From NCBI GenBank assembly GCA_017533325.1, contig JAFXIF010000041.1:1-45625 (forward strand): a DNA stretch of 45,625 nt, read 5' to 3'. The notes under the pieces are model-generated. The model was not told the DNA's origin. It did not search any database and worked only from the letters and a program-made list of their open reading frames with translations. Each line of letters begins with the position of its first letter. The stretch's first letter is position 1. This DNA comes from Alphaproteobacteria bacterium. GTDB lineage: Bacteria > Pseudomonadota > Alphaproteobacteria > CAAHEQ01 > UBA3637. The translations under genes were made by a program, and so were the position numbers. This document shows, in pieces, positions 1-7,166 of the stretch.

Positions 1-2
1 AA

Positions 3-248
3 CAAGATGCCGATATCGTGATGTTTGTGTTCCGTGAAATTTATTATTTACAAAATGATGTTCCTGTGAAACATTTAAATGAAACGCCGGAAAAATTTGC
101 TCTTCGCATGAAAGAATGGGAAGAAAAAAAGATTTTGCTTGCCAATCAAGCCGAAGCCATTATTGCCAAACAACGTCACGGCCCTGTCGGAACTGTCAAG
201 CTTTATTTTAACGGTGAATTCGGTAAATTCGGTAATTTAGAAGCTTAA
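3..248 (+). CDS. dnaB: Replicative DNA helicase DnaB, C-terminal end (partial)
   Basis: This is the last ~81 codons of the hexameric replication-fork helicase, with its 5' part outside the window. The frame is open from base 3 and reads QDADIVMFVFREIYYL, the late RecA-fold segment of DnaB. It continues into AEAIIAKQRHGPVGTVKLYF, a near-signature DnaB motif that carries the arginine-finger-side residues, and ends FGKFGNLEA. The conserved Q-x-x-D-I-V start and the KQRHGPxGTV block make the family assignment secure. It is convergent with rimI on the other strand, and a ~100-bp tandem repeat sits between the two stops. Confidence 0.93.
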   Translation, partial: QDADIVMFVFREIYYLQNDVPVKHLNETPEKFALRMKEWEEKKILLANQAEAIIAKQRHGPVGTVKLYFNGEFGKFGNLEA

Positions 249-260
249 AATCCTTGAGAA

Positions 261-500
261 TATTTTTATCGCTTTAGATATTCGTTAAAAGCATACCGGC
301 TTTTAGCGTAATAGATAAAGATGAGAAAAATTGCCAACGTATAGAAAACCTTTTGTAAGGTAATTTTTATCGCTTTAGATGTGCGTTAAAAAGATACAGG
401 ATTTTAGCGTAACAGATAAAGATGAGAAAATTTATTGCAGTGTAGAAAGCCTACATAAGATAACTTTTTTCGCTTTAGATGTGCGTTAAAAGCCTGTATA
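261..500. repeat. ~100-bp tandem repeat, about 2.4 copies
   Basis: Copies begin at 261, 361 and 461 with the same opening (TTTTTATCGCTTTAGAT, then TGCGTTAAAA). Copies 1 and 2 run their full length and share TTTTAGCGTAA, AGATAAAGATGAGAAAA and a TAGAAA(A/G)CC tail. Copy 3 is partial and runs into the 3' end of rimI. Each full copy is also an imperfect palindrome: CTTTAGAT..CGTTAAAAGC against GCTTTTAGCG..AGATAAAG. The spacing is 100 bp. This fills the gap between dnaB and rimI. Confidence 0.8.
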
Positions 501-909
501 AAAGGGCGTCTTTGAACAAACCATCCTTCATCTTATAATAATTTTTGCGCACACCTGTTTTTGTAAAACCCATTTTTTCGTATAAGGAAATCGCCGGTTG
601 ATTTTCGATATTGACTTCCAAAAAAATCTGCCGAACATTATTTTCTTTAGCATAAGAAATCAAGTGTTCCAACAAAGCTTTTGCCTTTCCCTGCCCTCTA
701 AAATTTGGGTGAGTCAGAATGGTCAGAATTTCAATTTCATCTAAAACAAGCGAAATCACTAACAAAGAGCTTTCATCCATCCAACCCTTTGTTGTATTTA
801 AAGAAAACAAGTTTAAAAATTCTTGCTCACTCCACGATTTTTCAAAAGCTGTTTGGTGCAAGGTAGCGGCAGCTTTTGCATGAAGGTTACTCATTTCACA
901 CAGTGACAT
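475..909 (-). CDS. rimI: Ribosomal protein S18-alanine N-acetyltransferase
   Basis: GNAT-fold acetyltransferase that acetylates the N-terminal alanine of ribosomal protein S18 using acetyl-CoA. The acetyl-CoA-binding R-G-Q-G-K-A motif is visible, followed by the RimI hallmarks FLEVNIENQPAISLYEKMGF and a GVRKNYY segment. The length (~144 aa) is normal. It overlaps the end of tsaB, a pairing common in Alphaproteobacteria. I chose ATG 909 because AAGGG lies six bases upstream; ATG 915 is too close to that Shine-Dalgarno, and ATG 894 is an alternative. The last residues (LLTHI) are encoded inside the third copy of the 100-bp repeat, so the C-terminus may have been reshaped by it. Confidence 0.9.
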   Translation of the reverse strand: MSLCEMSNLHAKAAATLHQTAFEKSWSEQEFLNLFSLNTTKGWMDESSLLVISLVLDEIEILTILTHPNFRGQGKAKALLEHLISYAKENNVRQIFLEVNIENQPAISLYEKMGFTKTGVRKNYYKMKDGLFKDALLYRLLTHI

Positions 910-1501
910 CAGCATCCCTTAAATAACAAGGTTCGGCCGGCAAATTATTTTCCCCACGGGATAAAGCAATTTTTGCAATTTGTTCGGAAAGAGAAAAATC
1001 ATTTTTGCGAACTCTAAACCCTTCTTCTTCAAACAAAGCAAAAGCATCTGAAGCAATCAATTTCGGGTTCAAGATTTTAATTTCATCCATTGTCATGATG
1101 CGAGGTGAAAAAACTTCATTTAAATCTTTATCAAATCCGGCAACGTAAAAATCGCCACGTTTTGTGTCAAGCGCAACAAAAACATCTTCCTCCGCCCCAT
1201 AAGCATAAGCTTCTAAAGAAGAAACGCCTAAAACAGGGACATTAAGCGCCAAACCAAATCCTCTTGCCGTTGCCAAAGCCACGCGAACACCCGTAAAAGA
1301 CCCGGGGCCAACTCCAACGGCAACAGCGGACAATTCTTTAACTTCGCGCCCTGCTTTAAAAAATAAATTTTGAATTTCAGGGATCAACCGTTCTGCTTGA
1401 CCTCTTATCATGGTTTCATCAAATTTTGCCAACACCTTTTCATTTTCAAATAAAGAAAGAGAAAGCGTTGTCGAAGCGGTATCTAAAGATAATAAAAGCA
1501 T
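896..1501 (-). CDS. tsaB: tRNA threonylcarbamoyladenosine biosynthesis protein TsaB
   Basis: Inactive-paralogue partner of TsaD in the complex that makes t6A37 on ANN-decoding tRNAs, acting in the cytosol. The ASKHA-fold start LLLSLDTASTTLSLSLF and the diagnostic GVGPGSFTGVRVALATARG block are present. The end, EPCYLRDADVTV, is the usual TsaB C-terminus. The length of 201 aa is typical. AGGTGA lies five bases before the ATG. It is co-transcribed with rimI, overlapping it by about 14 bases. Confidence 0.93.
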   Translation of the reverse strand: MLLLSLDTASTTLSLSLFENEKVLAKFDETMIRGQAERLIPEIQNLFFKAGREVKELSAVAVGVGPGSFTGVRVALATARGFGLALNVPVLGVSSLEAYAYGAEEDVFVALDTKRGDFYVAGFDKDLNEVFSPRIMTMDEIKILNPKLIASDAFALFEEEGFRVRKNDFSLSEQIAKIALSRGENNLPAEPCYLRDADVTV

Positions 1502-1536
1502 AAATTCACCTAATTTTATATAAAAAAACTGACATT

Positions 1537-1565
1537 ATTTTACATAAATTTATAAAGAAAATCAA
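1537..1565 (-). promoter_or_regulatory. Candidate promoter of tsaB-rimI
   Basis: On the minus strand TTGATT is followed by a 17-base spacer and TAAAAT, about 36 bases before the tsaB start codon. The boxes match sigma-70 consensus moderately in a very AT-rich stretch, so a chance match is possible. Confidence 0.4.
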
Positions 1566-1658
1566 GGAAAGTTTTTTTAAGACAACTTAATAATTTAATT
1601 AAAAAAAACAAAAAATTTTTTACAATTAAAAAGATATCATATAAAACAAGGAGACAAC

Positions 1659-1736
1659 ATGCATTTTTTTCACCTACTTACTTTAATTTTTGTTTCAATA
1701 CCCTTTGTCGCCAATGCTCAAGAATGGCAAATATAA
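1659..1736 (+). CDS. 25-aa ORF consisting almost only of a signal peptide
   Basis: ATG 1659 follows a strong AAGGAGACAAC ribosome binding site. It encodes MHFFHLLTLIFVSIPFVANA and then QEWQI before a TAA. The hydrophobic core and the A-N-A cleavage motif are textbook Sec signal-peptide features. Only five residues follow the predicted cleavage site. It could be the surviving 5' end of a lost secreted-protein gene, or a genuine tiny secreted or membrane peptide. The rest of the 417-base gap (1502-1918) is AT-rich. It holds the tsaB promoter and two copies of TTTAAGACAACT, near 1576 and 1843, that flank this ORF. Confidence 0.45.
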   Translation: MHFFHLLTLIFVSIPFVANAQEWQI

Positions 1737-1918
1737 AACCAGCTTTTTTAATGCATTAATCCATTTGTTGTATCATTCTTTTTGATTTTTAACAATAATT
1801 AAAAATTGCGCACAAATAACGTCTTTAAAATCAATATGTTAATTTAAGACAACTCATTTATTTGATTTTTAAATAAGATGATATAAAGATTAAAAAAATT
1901 AAAAATTTATTATGAAAG

Positions 1919-2488
1919 CTATTTCATCAAATTATGCAAATGTGCATTCGTCATTTCTTGTTTTTTGCCCGTGATGGCATCATACATAAATCCAGAAATC
2001 GCTTTCCCCTCTTTAAAAACAATTTCCCATTTCAAATTTCCATTTTCATAATACTCTTTTGCAATTCCCTCAATCTTATCATTTTTATAAGGGGTTTCAA
2101 ATTCTAAATTTCCATTTTCATAATACCCTTTTGCAATTCCCTCTATAGCTCCATTTTTCCAAGACACTTCTTCCAACAAATTCCCATTTTCATCATATTT
2201 TTTTGAAATTCCCTCAATCTTATTATTTTTCCAAAGCGCTTCCACTTCTAAATTCCCGTTTTCGTAATACCCTTTTGCAATTCCCTCTCTCACGCCATTT
2301 TCAAAAGTTACTACTCGATCCAAATTCCCGTTTTCATGATATTCTTTTAAAATACCATTTGCTAAATTCCCTGATTGTTCACACATTTTATCATCACATG
2401 GCGAAAGATCGCCTGAGCTATAAACCTTTGCCATGGCTGAAAGTGAACAACAAAACATTAATAAAAAAACAAATAATCCTTTTTTCAT
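1919..2488 (-). CDS. Secreted MORN-like (YwqK-type) repeat protein
   Basis: A 189-aa protein with a Sec signal peptide (MKKGLFVFLLMFCCSLSAMA) followed by about five ~23-residue repeats. Their shared core is [K/E]-Y-x-E-N-G-N-L-x-x-[E/V], followed by G-I-A/S-K. This is the MORN-variant repeat seen in YwqK-like 'toxin-antitoxin' annotated proteins. Such repeats form extended beta hairpins; no enzymatic residues are apparent. The protein should be periplasmic or exported. The start is supported by AAGGAG seven bases upstream and a near-perfect promoter at 2523-2551. A decayed copy of the promoter and signal-peptide region lies about 1 kb away at 3401-3546. The biological role is unknown. Confidence 0.75.
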   Translation of the reverse strand: MKKGLFVFLLMFCCSLSAMAKVYSSGDLSPCDDKMCEQSGNLANGILKEYHENGNLDRVVTFENGVREGIAKGYYENGNLEVEALWKNNKIEGISKKYDENGNLLEEVSWKNGAIEGIAKGYYENGNLEFETPYKNDKIEGIAKEYYENGNLKWEIVFKEGKAISGFMYDAITGKKQEMTNAHLHNLMK

Positions 2489-2522
2489 TTAAGACTCCTT
2501 GATAATCCCCTTATATTTTATC

Positions 2523-2551
2523 ATTATACCATAGGTTCAAAACCCTGTCAA
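2523..2551 (-). promoter_or_regulatory. Consensus sigma-70 promoter for the MORN-like gene
   Basis: The minus strand reads TTGACA, exactly 17 bases, then TATAAT, which is a full consensus match. It lies about 35 bases before the start codon of the 1919-2488 gene. Confidence 0.75.
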
Positions 2552-2645
2552 AAAATTATTTAAAAGCAAATTATCTTGTCACAAAAAAAGATTTATAACA
2601 AATTAAACACCCAAACCAAAGGCATCATTTTTTTGTTTATTTCCA

Positions 2646-2674
2646 TTGAAATTTATTGAAAAATATGATATTAT
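2646..2674 (+). promoter_or_regulatory. Candidate promoter of the methyltransferase gene
   Basis: TTGAAA, a 17-base spacer and TATTAT end 47 bases before the ATG at 2722. Confidence 0.55.
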
Positions 2675-2721
2675 AAACGCCAACAAAGATAGGGAATTTT
2701 AATAAGGGTAACAAAATTCCA

Positions 2722-3336
2722 ATGTTTAATTTTTTTAAAAAATTATTTAAACAAATAAAAAAAGAAAAATCTTATTATGAAATAAAATGCCCATACACCT
2801 ACTATTCTCGGGAAAAATCAGGTGCCTTATGGATTATTTACACCCAACCTATTAAAAAAATCATTGAGTTATATCAAGAAGAATTGGGGCAAAAACCTCT
2901 TTCCTTTTTTGATTGTGGCTGTGCCTCTGGAAAACTATTAGTTCAAGCAGAAAAAATGGGCATGCGCGTTAATGGCATTGACATCAAAGAATATAAACCT
3001 ATTCATCCAAATGTGACAATCGGGTCTATTTTGGATTATCAACAACCCATTAATCATGATCTTGTTTATTGCAATGAAGTGCTCACTTGCGTTAAAGAAG
3101 AAGAAATCCCCGCTGTTTTAGATAAATTTAAAAACTCAAAACTTGTTGTTGCCATTCATCTTACAACGGAAGATGATGAAAAAGCAGGTGGCACAGAATA
3201 TCGTGCAAGCACAGTTGGCCCCCGTGTAATTAAAAGTCAAAAATGGTGGCTCGATTGCTTTAACAAAAATGGATTTAATGCCAAGTTTCATGAACAATCT
3301 GGTTTATTTCTTGCAAAACCCCGTCAAAGAGATTGA
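2722..3336 (+). CDS. Class I SAM-dependent methyltransferase, substrate unknown
   Basis: A 204-aa soluble protein. SAM-binding motif I is visible as FFDCGCASGKLLVQAEKMG, followed by the acidic end of strand beta2 (VNGIDIKE). A motif IV-like segment, HDLVYCNEVLTCV, comes next. The N-terminus is short and basic (FFKKLFKQIKKEK) and could be an amphipathic helix. It resembles generic class I Rossmann methyltransferases acting on small molecules or glycans; I cannot name the substrate. It stands alone between its own promoter (2646-2674) and a terminator (3383-3411). The Shine-Dalgarno AAGGG is rather far from the ATG (about 13 bases). Confidence 0.7.
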   Translation: MFNFFKKLFKQIKKEKSYYEIKCPYTYYSREKSGALWIIYTQPIKKIIELYQEELGQKPLSFFDCGCASGKLLVQAEKMGMRVNGIDIKEYKPIHPNVTIGSILDYQQPINHDLVYCNEVLTCVKEEEIPAVLDKFKNSKLVVAIHLTTEDDEKAGGTEYRASTVGPRVIKSQKWWLDCFNKNGFNAKFHEQSGLFLAKPRQRD

Positions 3337-3382
3337 TAACAAACCCTGTTTAATTTATTTTGCCAAAGAACTAAAATTTTCA

Positions 3383-3411
3383 TCCCTCTTGTGATCACAA
3401 GGGACTTTTTG
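3383..3411 (+). terminator. Rho-independent terminator after the methyltransferase gene
   Basis: TCCC..TTGTG pairs with CACAAGGGA around a TGATCA centre and is followed by CTTTTT. The stem contains a two-base bulge. Confidence 0.55.
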
Positions 3412-3546
3412 CTTTATAAACCTTTTTTACAACAGAAAAAAAATAACAAAACATCAATAAAAAAACAAATAATCCCTTTTTCATTTTGGATCCTTGATAA
3501 ATCCCTTATATCTTATTATTATACCACAAGTTCAAAACCCTCTCAA
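3401..3546 (-). pseudogene. Decayed copy of the MORN-like gene 5' end, with promoter
   Basis: On the minus strand, bases 3546 to 3401 repeat the promoter, ribosome-binding region and signal-peptide codons of the 1919-2488 gene. The reading is MKKGLFVFLLMFCYFFSVV, then KKVYKAKSPL and a TGA after 29 codons. The promoter is still good (TTGAGA, 17 bases, TATAAT; 3518-3546). The repeat domain is gone, and the methyltransferase terminator now occupies the 3' side. This is the scar of a duplication of the MORN-like gene. It may still be transcribed. Confidence 0.7.
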
Positions 3547-3603
3547 AAAAACATTTAAAAATCAATAAGTTTCAAAAAAAATACATTTTTTTAAAAAAAA
3601 GTC

Positions 3604-3632
3604 TTGCATTTATTTTTTTTATCTTGTATAAA
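3604..3632 (+). promoter_or_regulatory. Promoter of tRNA-Thr
   Basis: TTGCAT, 17 bases, TATAAA, ending 12 bases before the first tRNA base. The spacing is optimal. Confidence 0.65.
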
Positions 3633-3644
3633 TAGTCACACAGC

Positions 3645-3720
<76 letters not shown>

Positions 3721-3731
3721 TTTTAAAAAAT

Positions 3732-3754
3732 CCACCCTTCGGGGTGGTTTTTTT
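3732..3754 (+). terminator. Rho-independent terminator of tRNA-Thr
   Basis: CCACCC, loop TTCG, GGGTGG, then seven T. A perfect six-base stem with a UUCG tetraloop. Confidence 0.88.
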
Positions 3755-3760
3755 ATATGG

Positions 3761-3877
3761 TAGTCGATTTAGATGGCTCGACGAGTCAGGCGGCTGATTT
3801 ATCAGACGCGACGGCTTTAGCCGGTCCCGAACTTTGTGAGGGATGAAAGATTTATCTTTCACACACAAGGCACCATT
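3761..3877. other. Cluster of short palindromes ending in a repeat of the tRNA 3' end
   Basis: A non-coding GC-richer block. It contains at least three consecutive perfect hairpins, each with a loop of TTTA or related: CTGA-TTTA-TCAG, CGGC-TTTA-GCCG and TGAAAGAT-TT-ATCTTTCA. It also contains GTCGA..TCGAC. It ends with GGCACCATT (3869-3877), which repeats the last bases of tRNA-Thr and its flank (3714-3722). It may be a palindromic mobile element, a tRNA-adjacent insertion scar or an unknown structured RNA. No protein can be read through it. Confidence 0.45.
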
Positions 3878-3915
3878 AAAAAAGTTTTTTAATTCCTGAT
3901 TATTTTTTATATCAA
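3878..3915. repeat. Left copy of a ~33-bp direct repeat flanking the 716-aa ankyrin gene
   Basis: AAAAAAGTTTTTTAATTCCT and then GATTATTTTTTATATCAA recur almost unchanged at 6238-6271 (two bases shorter). The two copies bracket the ankyrin gene and its terminator, which suggests a cassette-like duplication or insertion unit of about 2.36 kb. Confidence 0.65.
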
Positions 3916-3976
3916 CAAGATAAGTTTTCGTCTTCTGTTTTAAAGGGAGTATACTATCTTATTTCAACCCCTTATA

Positions 3977-4012
3977 TAAAAACAACTTGCCAAGCAAAAA
4001 GCCGGCAAGTTG
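3977..4012 (-). terminator. Rho-independent terminator of the 716-aa ankyrin gene
   Basis: On the minus strand CAACTTGCC pairs with GGCAAGTTG (nine bases) around a 12-base loop, followed by a T-rich run. It lies about 20 bases after the stop codon. Confidence 0.75.
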
Positions 4013-4031
4013 AATTAAAAAAAGATATCAT

Positions 4032-6182
4032 TTAAGACACTCTTGAATTTCCCATCAAAGCCAAATTAATTTCATTACTTTGAGCAACTCCTTCAGCCGA
4101 ATGAGAAAGAATCGCTGAAAGCCCTTGATCGTTCCGCCCTGCCTCATTTTGAGCCTCTTGATTTTGCACCAACGCCTCAGCCGGAATGTTAACTTGATCC
4201 AACAATCCTTGTTCTCTTAATAAGTCAAGAGCCGTTTGGCCATTTTCATCTTTTTTGTTTAAATCAGCCCCGGAATCTATAAAAACTTGAATCACCTCAA
4301 TATTTCCCATTCCAATTGCACTATGAAAAACCAAGTATTCCCCACGTTCTCCCGTTTCTTCGTCATAATAAGAAATTACCTGATTAGGATCCCATCCGTT
4401 TTCTAAAAGCAATTTCACCATTTTGGGATCTCCGTATGTTCCAAGTTGTTCCGGATCAGAAGTCAAAGCCCTCTCCAAAGCGGCCGGCTCTTTATTTGCC
4501 CCCGCTTCAATCATCAAAGAGACAACTTGATACTGACAAGCGCCAACAGACTCTTCCAAACAAGAGCTTCCCTCTTCTCCTTTTAAATTTAAATCCGCCC
4601 CTTGTTCAATCAAGTTTTTCATAACTGAAAAATTAGCATGATATCCTTTCCTGATTTCTCTTCTCAACGCAGTTGTATATTCAAGCCTTTCTTCAGCAGA
4701 AACATTCTTCGCCACTTGAATTTCATCTTGTCGAGGATTGGTTTTTGAGGCAATTTCTGCTCTGATTTTTGCAAGTTCCGGTGGGACATTTCCATCTGGA
4801 TAATAAAATGCAATTTGCGCATCTAACACATCCAACGGGCGCATTCCTTTTGAATCAACTTTATTAAAATCAGCTGTCGGAGAAGCTATCATAGCTCGCA
4901 TAATTTCAGGTTCTCTTACATGTATCATCGCTTGATGAAGCGGCGTGTCCCCTCTTTTATTTGCAATAGAAACATCCGCTCCTGCCGCTAATAAAGCCCT
5001 TACCGAAGCTAAATCTCTGGCATCATGAAGGGGCGTATCGCCGTTTTTATCTTGCACATTAACAGACAAACCATGAGCTAAACAAGATTGAATAATATCC
5101 GTGTTGCCACCTAAAGCCGCAAGATGTAAAACTGTTCTGCCATCTTTTATTTGTTCAGAAGCTGTATTTATATTAGCTCCATTTTCAAGCAAAACTTTAA
5201 AAATTTCCGATTGCCCTTTTTGAGCCGCAACAGCAAGGTAAAAATCTTGATATGTGCTGTCTTTTTCAATCAACGCTTTAAACCCTTTCACATTTCCTCT
5301 GGCAAGCGCTATAAACAGCATAGATGATTCAATAGAGTGATCGTTTTGATGTCCCGGTTGATAATTTATATCAACATCATGTTGAACTAATTGCATAAGC
5401 AAATCATCATTTCCATATCTGACGGCATAATAAAGAAGGTGAGAGCGCTCTTCTTTCGATATATTAGGGCCTTCAAGAGCTTGACTCATCTTTTCAGAAT
5501 CGAAAATTTCGGTTATCATTTGAGCTTTCATTGATAAAATCGGAGCCCGCCCGTCTTGAAGCATTTTAAGCCGTTCTTCAGATTTAGCCATTTGATAATA
5601 AGTAATATCAACTTTTGGTTTTTCAGTGCCCTGATTTTGCAAATAAACAAGCAATTCTTCAACCTCTTTTCTCTGCTCTGTGGTTAAAGGCGTTGTCGAG
5701 CCATCCAAATTTCTCACTCCCTTTTTCAAGGTGCCCTCAACAATATCAACCGCTCGAAATCCTTTTCCGAAAGAAGCATTAGCATCACATCCGTTTTCAA
5801 TCAAATATCTGGCAGCTTTTGTTTGCCCGCTCAGCAACGAAAAATGCAATAAACCAATCCCATTTGAATCCACAGCGGTTAAATCAACACCATTTTTTTG
5901 CATAAGTTCTAATGTTTGGATATCACCTTGATAGGCAGCCAGTTGAACAACACTTCGCCCTTTTGAATCTGTCTGTTCGGGATTAACCCCTTGCCGTAAC
6001 AGATAGTCCATCATCTCATGATTCCCTTTTGCCAGAGCAACATGCAAAAGCGAGCCATAATTTTTCACTTTCACATTAATATTCGCACCCGCCTGAAGCA
6101 AACGGTTAACTTCTTGCTTATTTCCCCTCCAAACGGCTTGAACAAGTTGTTGATTTAATTGTCTTTGTTGTTCACTTGTCAT
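4032..6182 (-). CDS. Large ankyrin-repeat protein (716 aa), candidate effector
   Basis: A soluble protein with no signal peptide or membrane segment, made of at least three ankyrin blocks. They cover residues ~12-150 (four repeats), ~245-455 (about six, including clear T-P-L-H-x-A examples) and ~515-660 (about four). Charged helical linkers join them. Ankyrin repeats bind proteins; none of the blocks carries an enzymatic domain I recognise. The C-terminal ~45 residues (Gln/Asn-rich, ending LALMGNSRVS) are not ankyrin and could carry a sorting signal. In host-associated bacteria such proteins are often secreted effectors, which is inference here. The gene is flanked by direct repeats (3878-3915 and 6238-6271) and has its own terminator. 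Confidence 0.85.
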   Translation of the reverse strand: MTSEQQRQLNQQLVQAVWRGNKQEVNRLLQAGANINVKVKNYGSLLHVALAKGNHEMMDYLLRQGVNPEQTDSKGRSVVQLAAYQGDIQTLELMQKNGVDLTAVDSNGIGLLHFSLLSGQTKAARYLIENGCDANASFGKGFRAVDIVEGTLKKGVRNLDGSTTPLTTEQRKEVEELLVYLQNQGTEKPKVDITYYQMAKSEERLKMLQDGRAPILSMKAQMITEIFDSEKMSQALEGPNISKEERSHLLYYAVRYGNDDLLMQLVQHDVDINYQPGHQNDHSIESSMLFIALARGNVKGFKALIEKDSTYQDFYLAVAAQKGQSEIFKVLLENGANINTASEQIKDGRTVLHLAALGGNTDIIQSCLAHGLSVNVQDKNGDTPLHDARDLASVRALLAAGADVSIANKRGDTPLHQAMIHVREPEIMRAMIASPTADFNKVDSKGMRPLDVLDAQIAFYYPDGNVPPELAKIRAEIASKTNPRQDEIQVAKNVSAEERLEYTTALRREIRKGYHANFSVMKNLIEQGADLNLKGEEGSSCLEESVGACQYQVVSLMIEAGANKEPAALERALTSDPEQLGTYGDPKMVKLLLENGWDPNQVISYYDEETGERGEYLVFHSAIGMGNIEVIQVFIDSGADLNKKDENGQTALDLLREQGLLDQVNIPAEALVQNQEAQNEAGRNDQGLSAILSHSAEGVAQSNEINLALMGNSRVS

Positions 6183-6237
6183 CTTTAATAATCCCCCTAT
6201 GCTATTTTTTTAAGTATAGCATGCTTTTATTAAATTT

Positions 6238-6271
6238 AAAAGCTTTTTAATTCCTGATTATTTTATATCAA
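6238..6271. repeat. Right copy of the direct repeat flanking the 716-aa ankyrin gene
   Basis: AAAAGCTTTTTAATTCCT and then GATTATTTTATATCAA match 3878-3915 apart from a two-base gap and a few substitutions. It lies just upstream of the ankyrin start codon. Confidence 0.65.
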
Positions 6272-6316
6272 GCTGTTGTGACTTTTAATATTTTTTTGTA
6301 TTTCATTTTTAAACAC

Positions 6317-7063
6317 TTAACCGCGCCCACTTGTTTTATCAATCATTCCCATCGGGACAGAGCTTTTTTTTGTTGGTAAATTAGTTAGAAAAGCTCTTTT
6401 TTCTCCACTTGCATAACACCATCTATCCTTATTAAACATACTTTTTGTTTCTAACATAAAACCAGATTTTAAATCAATAACCTCTGCAACCCGTGGCAAT
6501 AGTGAACCATCAGATCTCTTTATAACATTCACCGGATCATAAATATACTGTTTATCCCCATCTGATAAGGCAATAAAGCTATGTGCGCTAAAATCATCCG
6601 TATCACCTTTTGTAACCACGTCACCAGCCACATAACGAGTTGGAATATTTTGTCTTTGAAAATATCCTTGCGCCAAAACAGAAAATTCCGTGCAAGCACA
6701 AGCTTTTGCCTCCACAGCTTCTGATAATTTTTTTGGTGTTTCAGCATCATAAAATCCGTTATGTTTTCGAACATTAATACTATCAGGATAGTTTTTTTGA
6801 ATAACGTTAGTAAATGCCAGCATATGACAAAACAAAGAATAATCAAAATCCAATTTTAATTTACCATACCAATCTTTAACCGAAGCTGATCGTTTCAATG
6901 CATCCGCCGTTCGTTTTATACTTTCAAACACTCCTTCAAAAGAAGAAAAGTCAGCAACCATAAATGTGTTATTTCTACCACGAGAAGATCCACCCACTGG
7001 AAAAGCCTCGTTATTTTCGATTTTATCGGAAATCAAATGTCCATCACTTAAGTCTTTATACAT
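6317..7063 (-). CDS. Transglutaminase-like (papain-fold) protein
   Basis: A 248-aa cytosolic-type protein. A transglutaminase-core signature is visible. The nucleophile is most likely C124 in ACTEFSVLAQGYFQRQ, followed by I-P-T-R-Y-V-A-G. H161 lies in SAHSFIALSDG and D176 in YIYDPVN. This gives the Cys-His-Asp order and spacing of the family. Members act as peptidases, amidases or protein crosslinkers; the substrate is unknown. There is no signal peptide, so it acts in the cytosol or is exported by a specialised system. The flanking ankyrin genes suggest host interaction. The start region is duplicated (7054-7095): the same Shine-Dalgarno plus ATG occurs 22 bases upstream, opening a nine-codon ORF that ends overlapping the true start. 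Confidence 0.65.
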   Translation of the reverse strand: MYKDLSDGHLISDKIENNEAFPVGGSSRGRNNTFMVADFSSFEGVFESIKRTADALKRSASVKDWYGKLKLDFDYSLFCHMLAFTNVIQKNYPDSINVRKHNGFYDAETPKKLSEAVEAKACACTEFSVLAQGYFQRQNIPTRYVAGDVVTKGDTDDFSAHSFIALSDGDKQYIYDPVNVIKRSDGSLLPRVAEVIDLKSGFMLETKSMFNKDRWCYASGEKRAFLTNLPTKKSSVPMGMIDKTSGRG

Positions 7064-7095
7064 TTTTTACTCCTTCTTTATACATTTTTTACTCC
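7054..7095 (-). repeat. Tandem duplication of a ribosome-binding site and start codon
   Basis: The 20-mer CTTTATACATTTTTTACTCC (plus strand) occurs at 7054-7073 and 7076-7095. On the minus strand this gives GGAGTAAAAA-ATG-TATAAAG twice. The upstream start reads MYKEGVKNV and stops within ATGTATAA at the second start. The arrangement could act as a translation-coupled leader peptide, or be simple slippage. Confidence 0.7.
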
Positions 7096-7166
7096 ACCCA
7101 AAGTTAACCTAAAAAAAATATATCAAAAAAAAAAATAAGATTATACAATATAAAATTAAAAGGAAT

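Noticed and set aside
1919-2488. Antitoxin of a toxin-antitoxin pair, as YwqK-like proteins are often annotated
   Set aside because: It has a Sec signal peptide and no adjacent toxin-like gene. The annotation is a database habit, not evidence.
3761-3877. A second tRNA gene after tRNA-Thr
   Set aside because: It ends in GGCACCA, but no acceptor stem, D arm or anticodon arm can be formed; the hairpins do not fit a cloverleaf.
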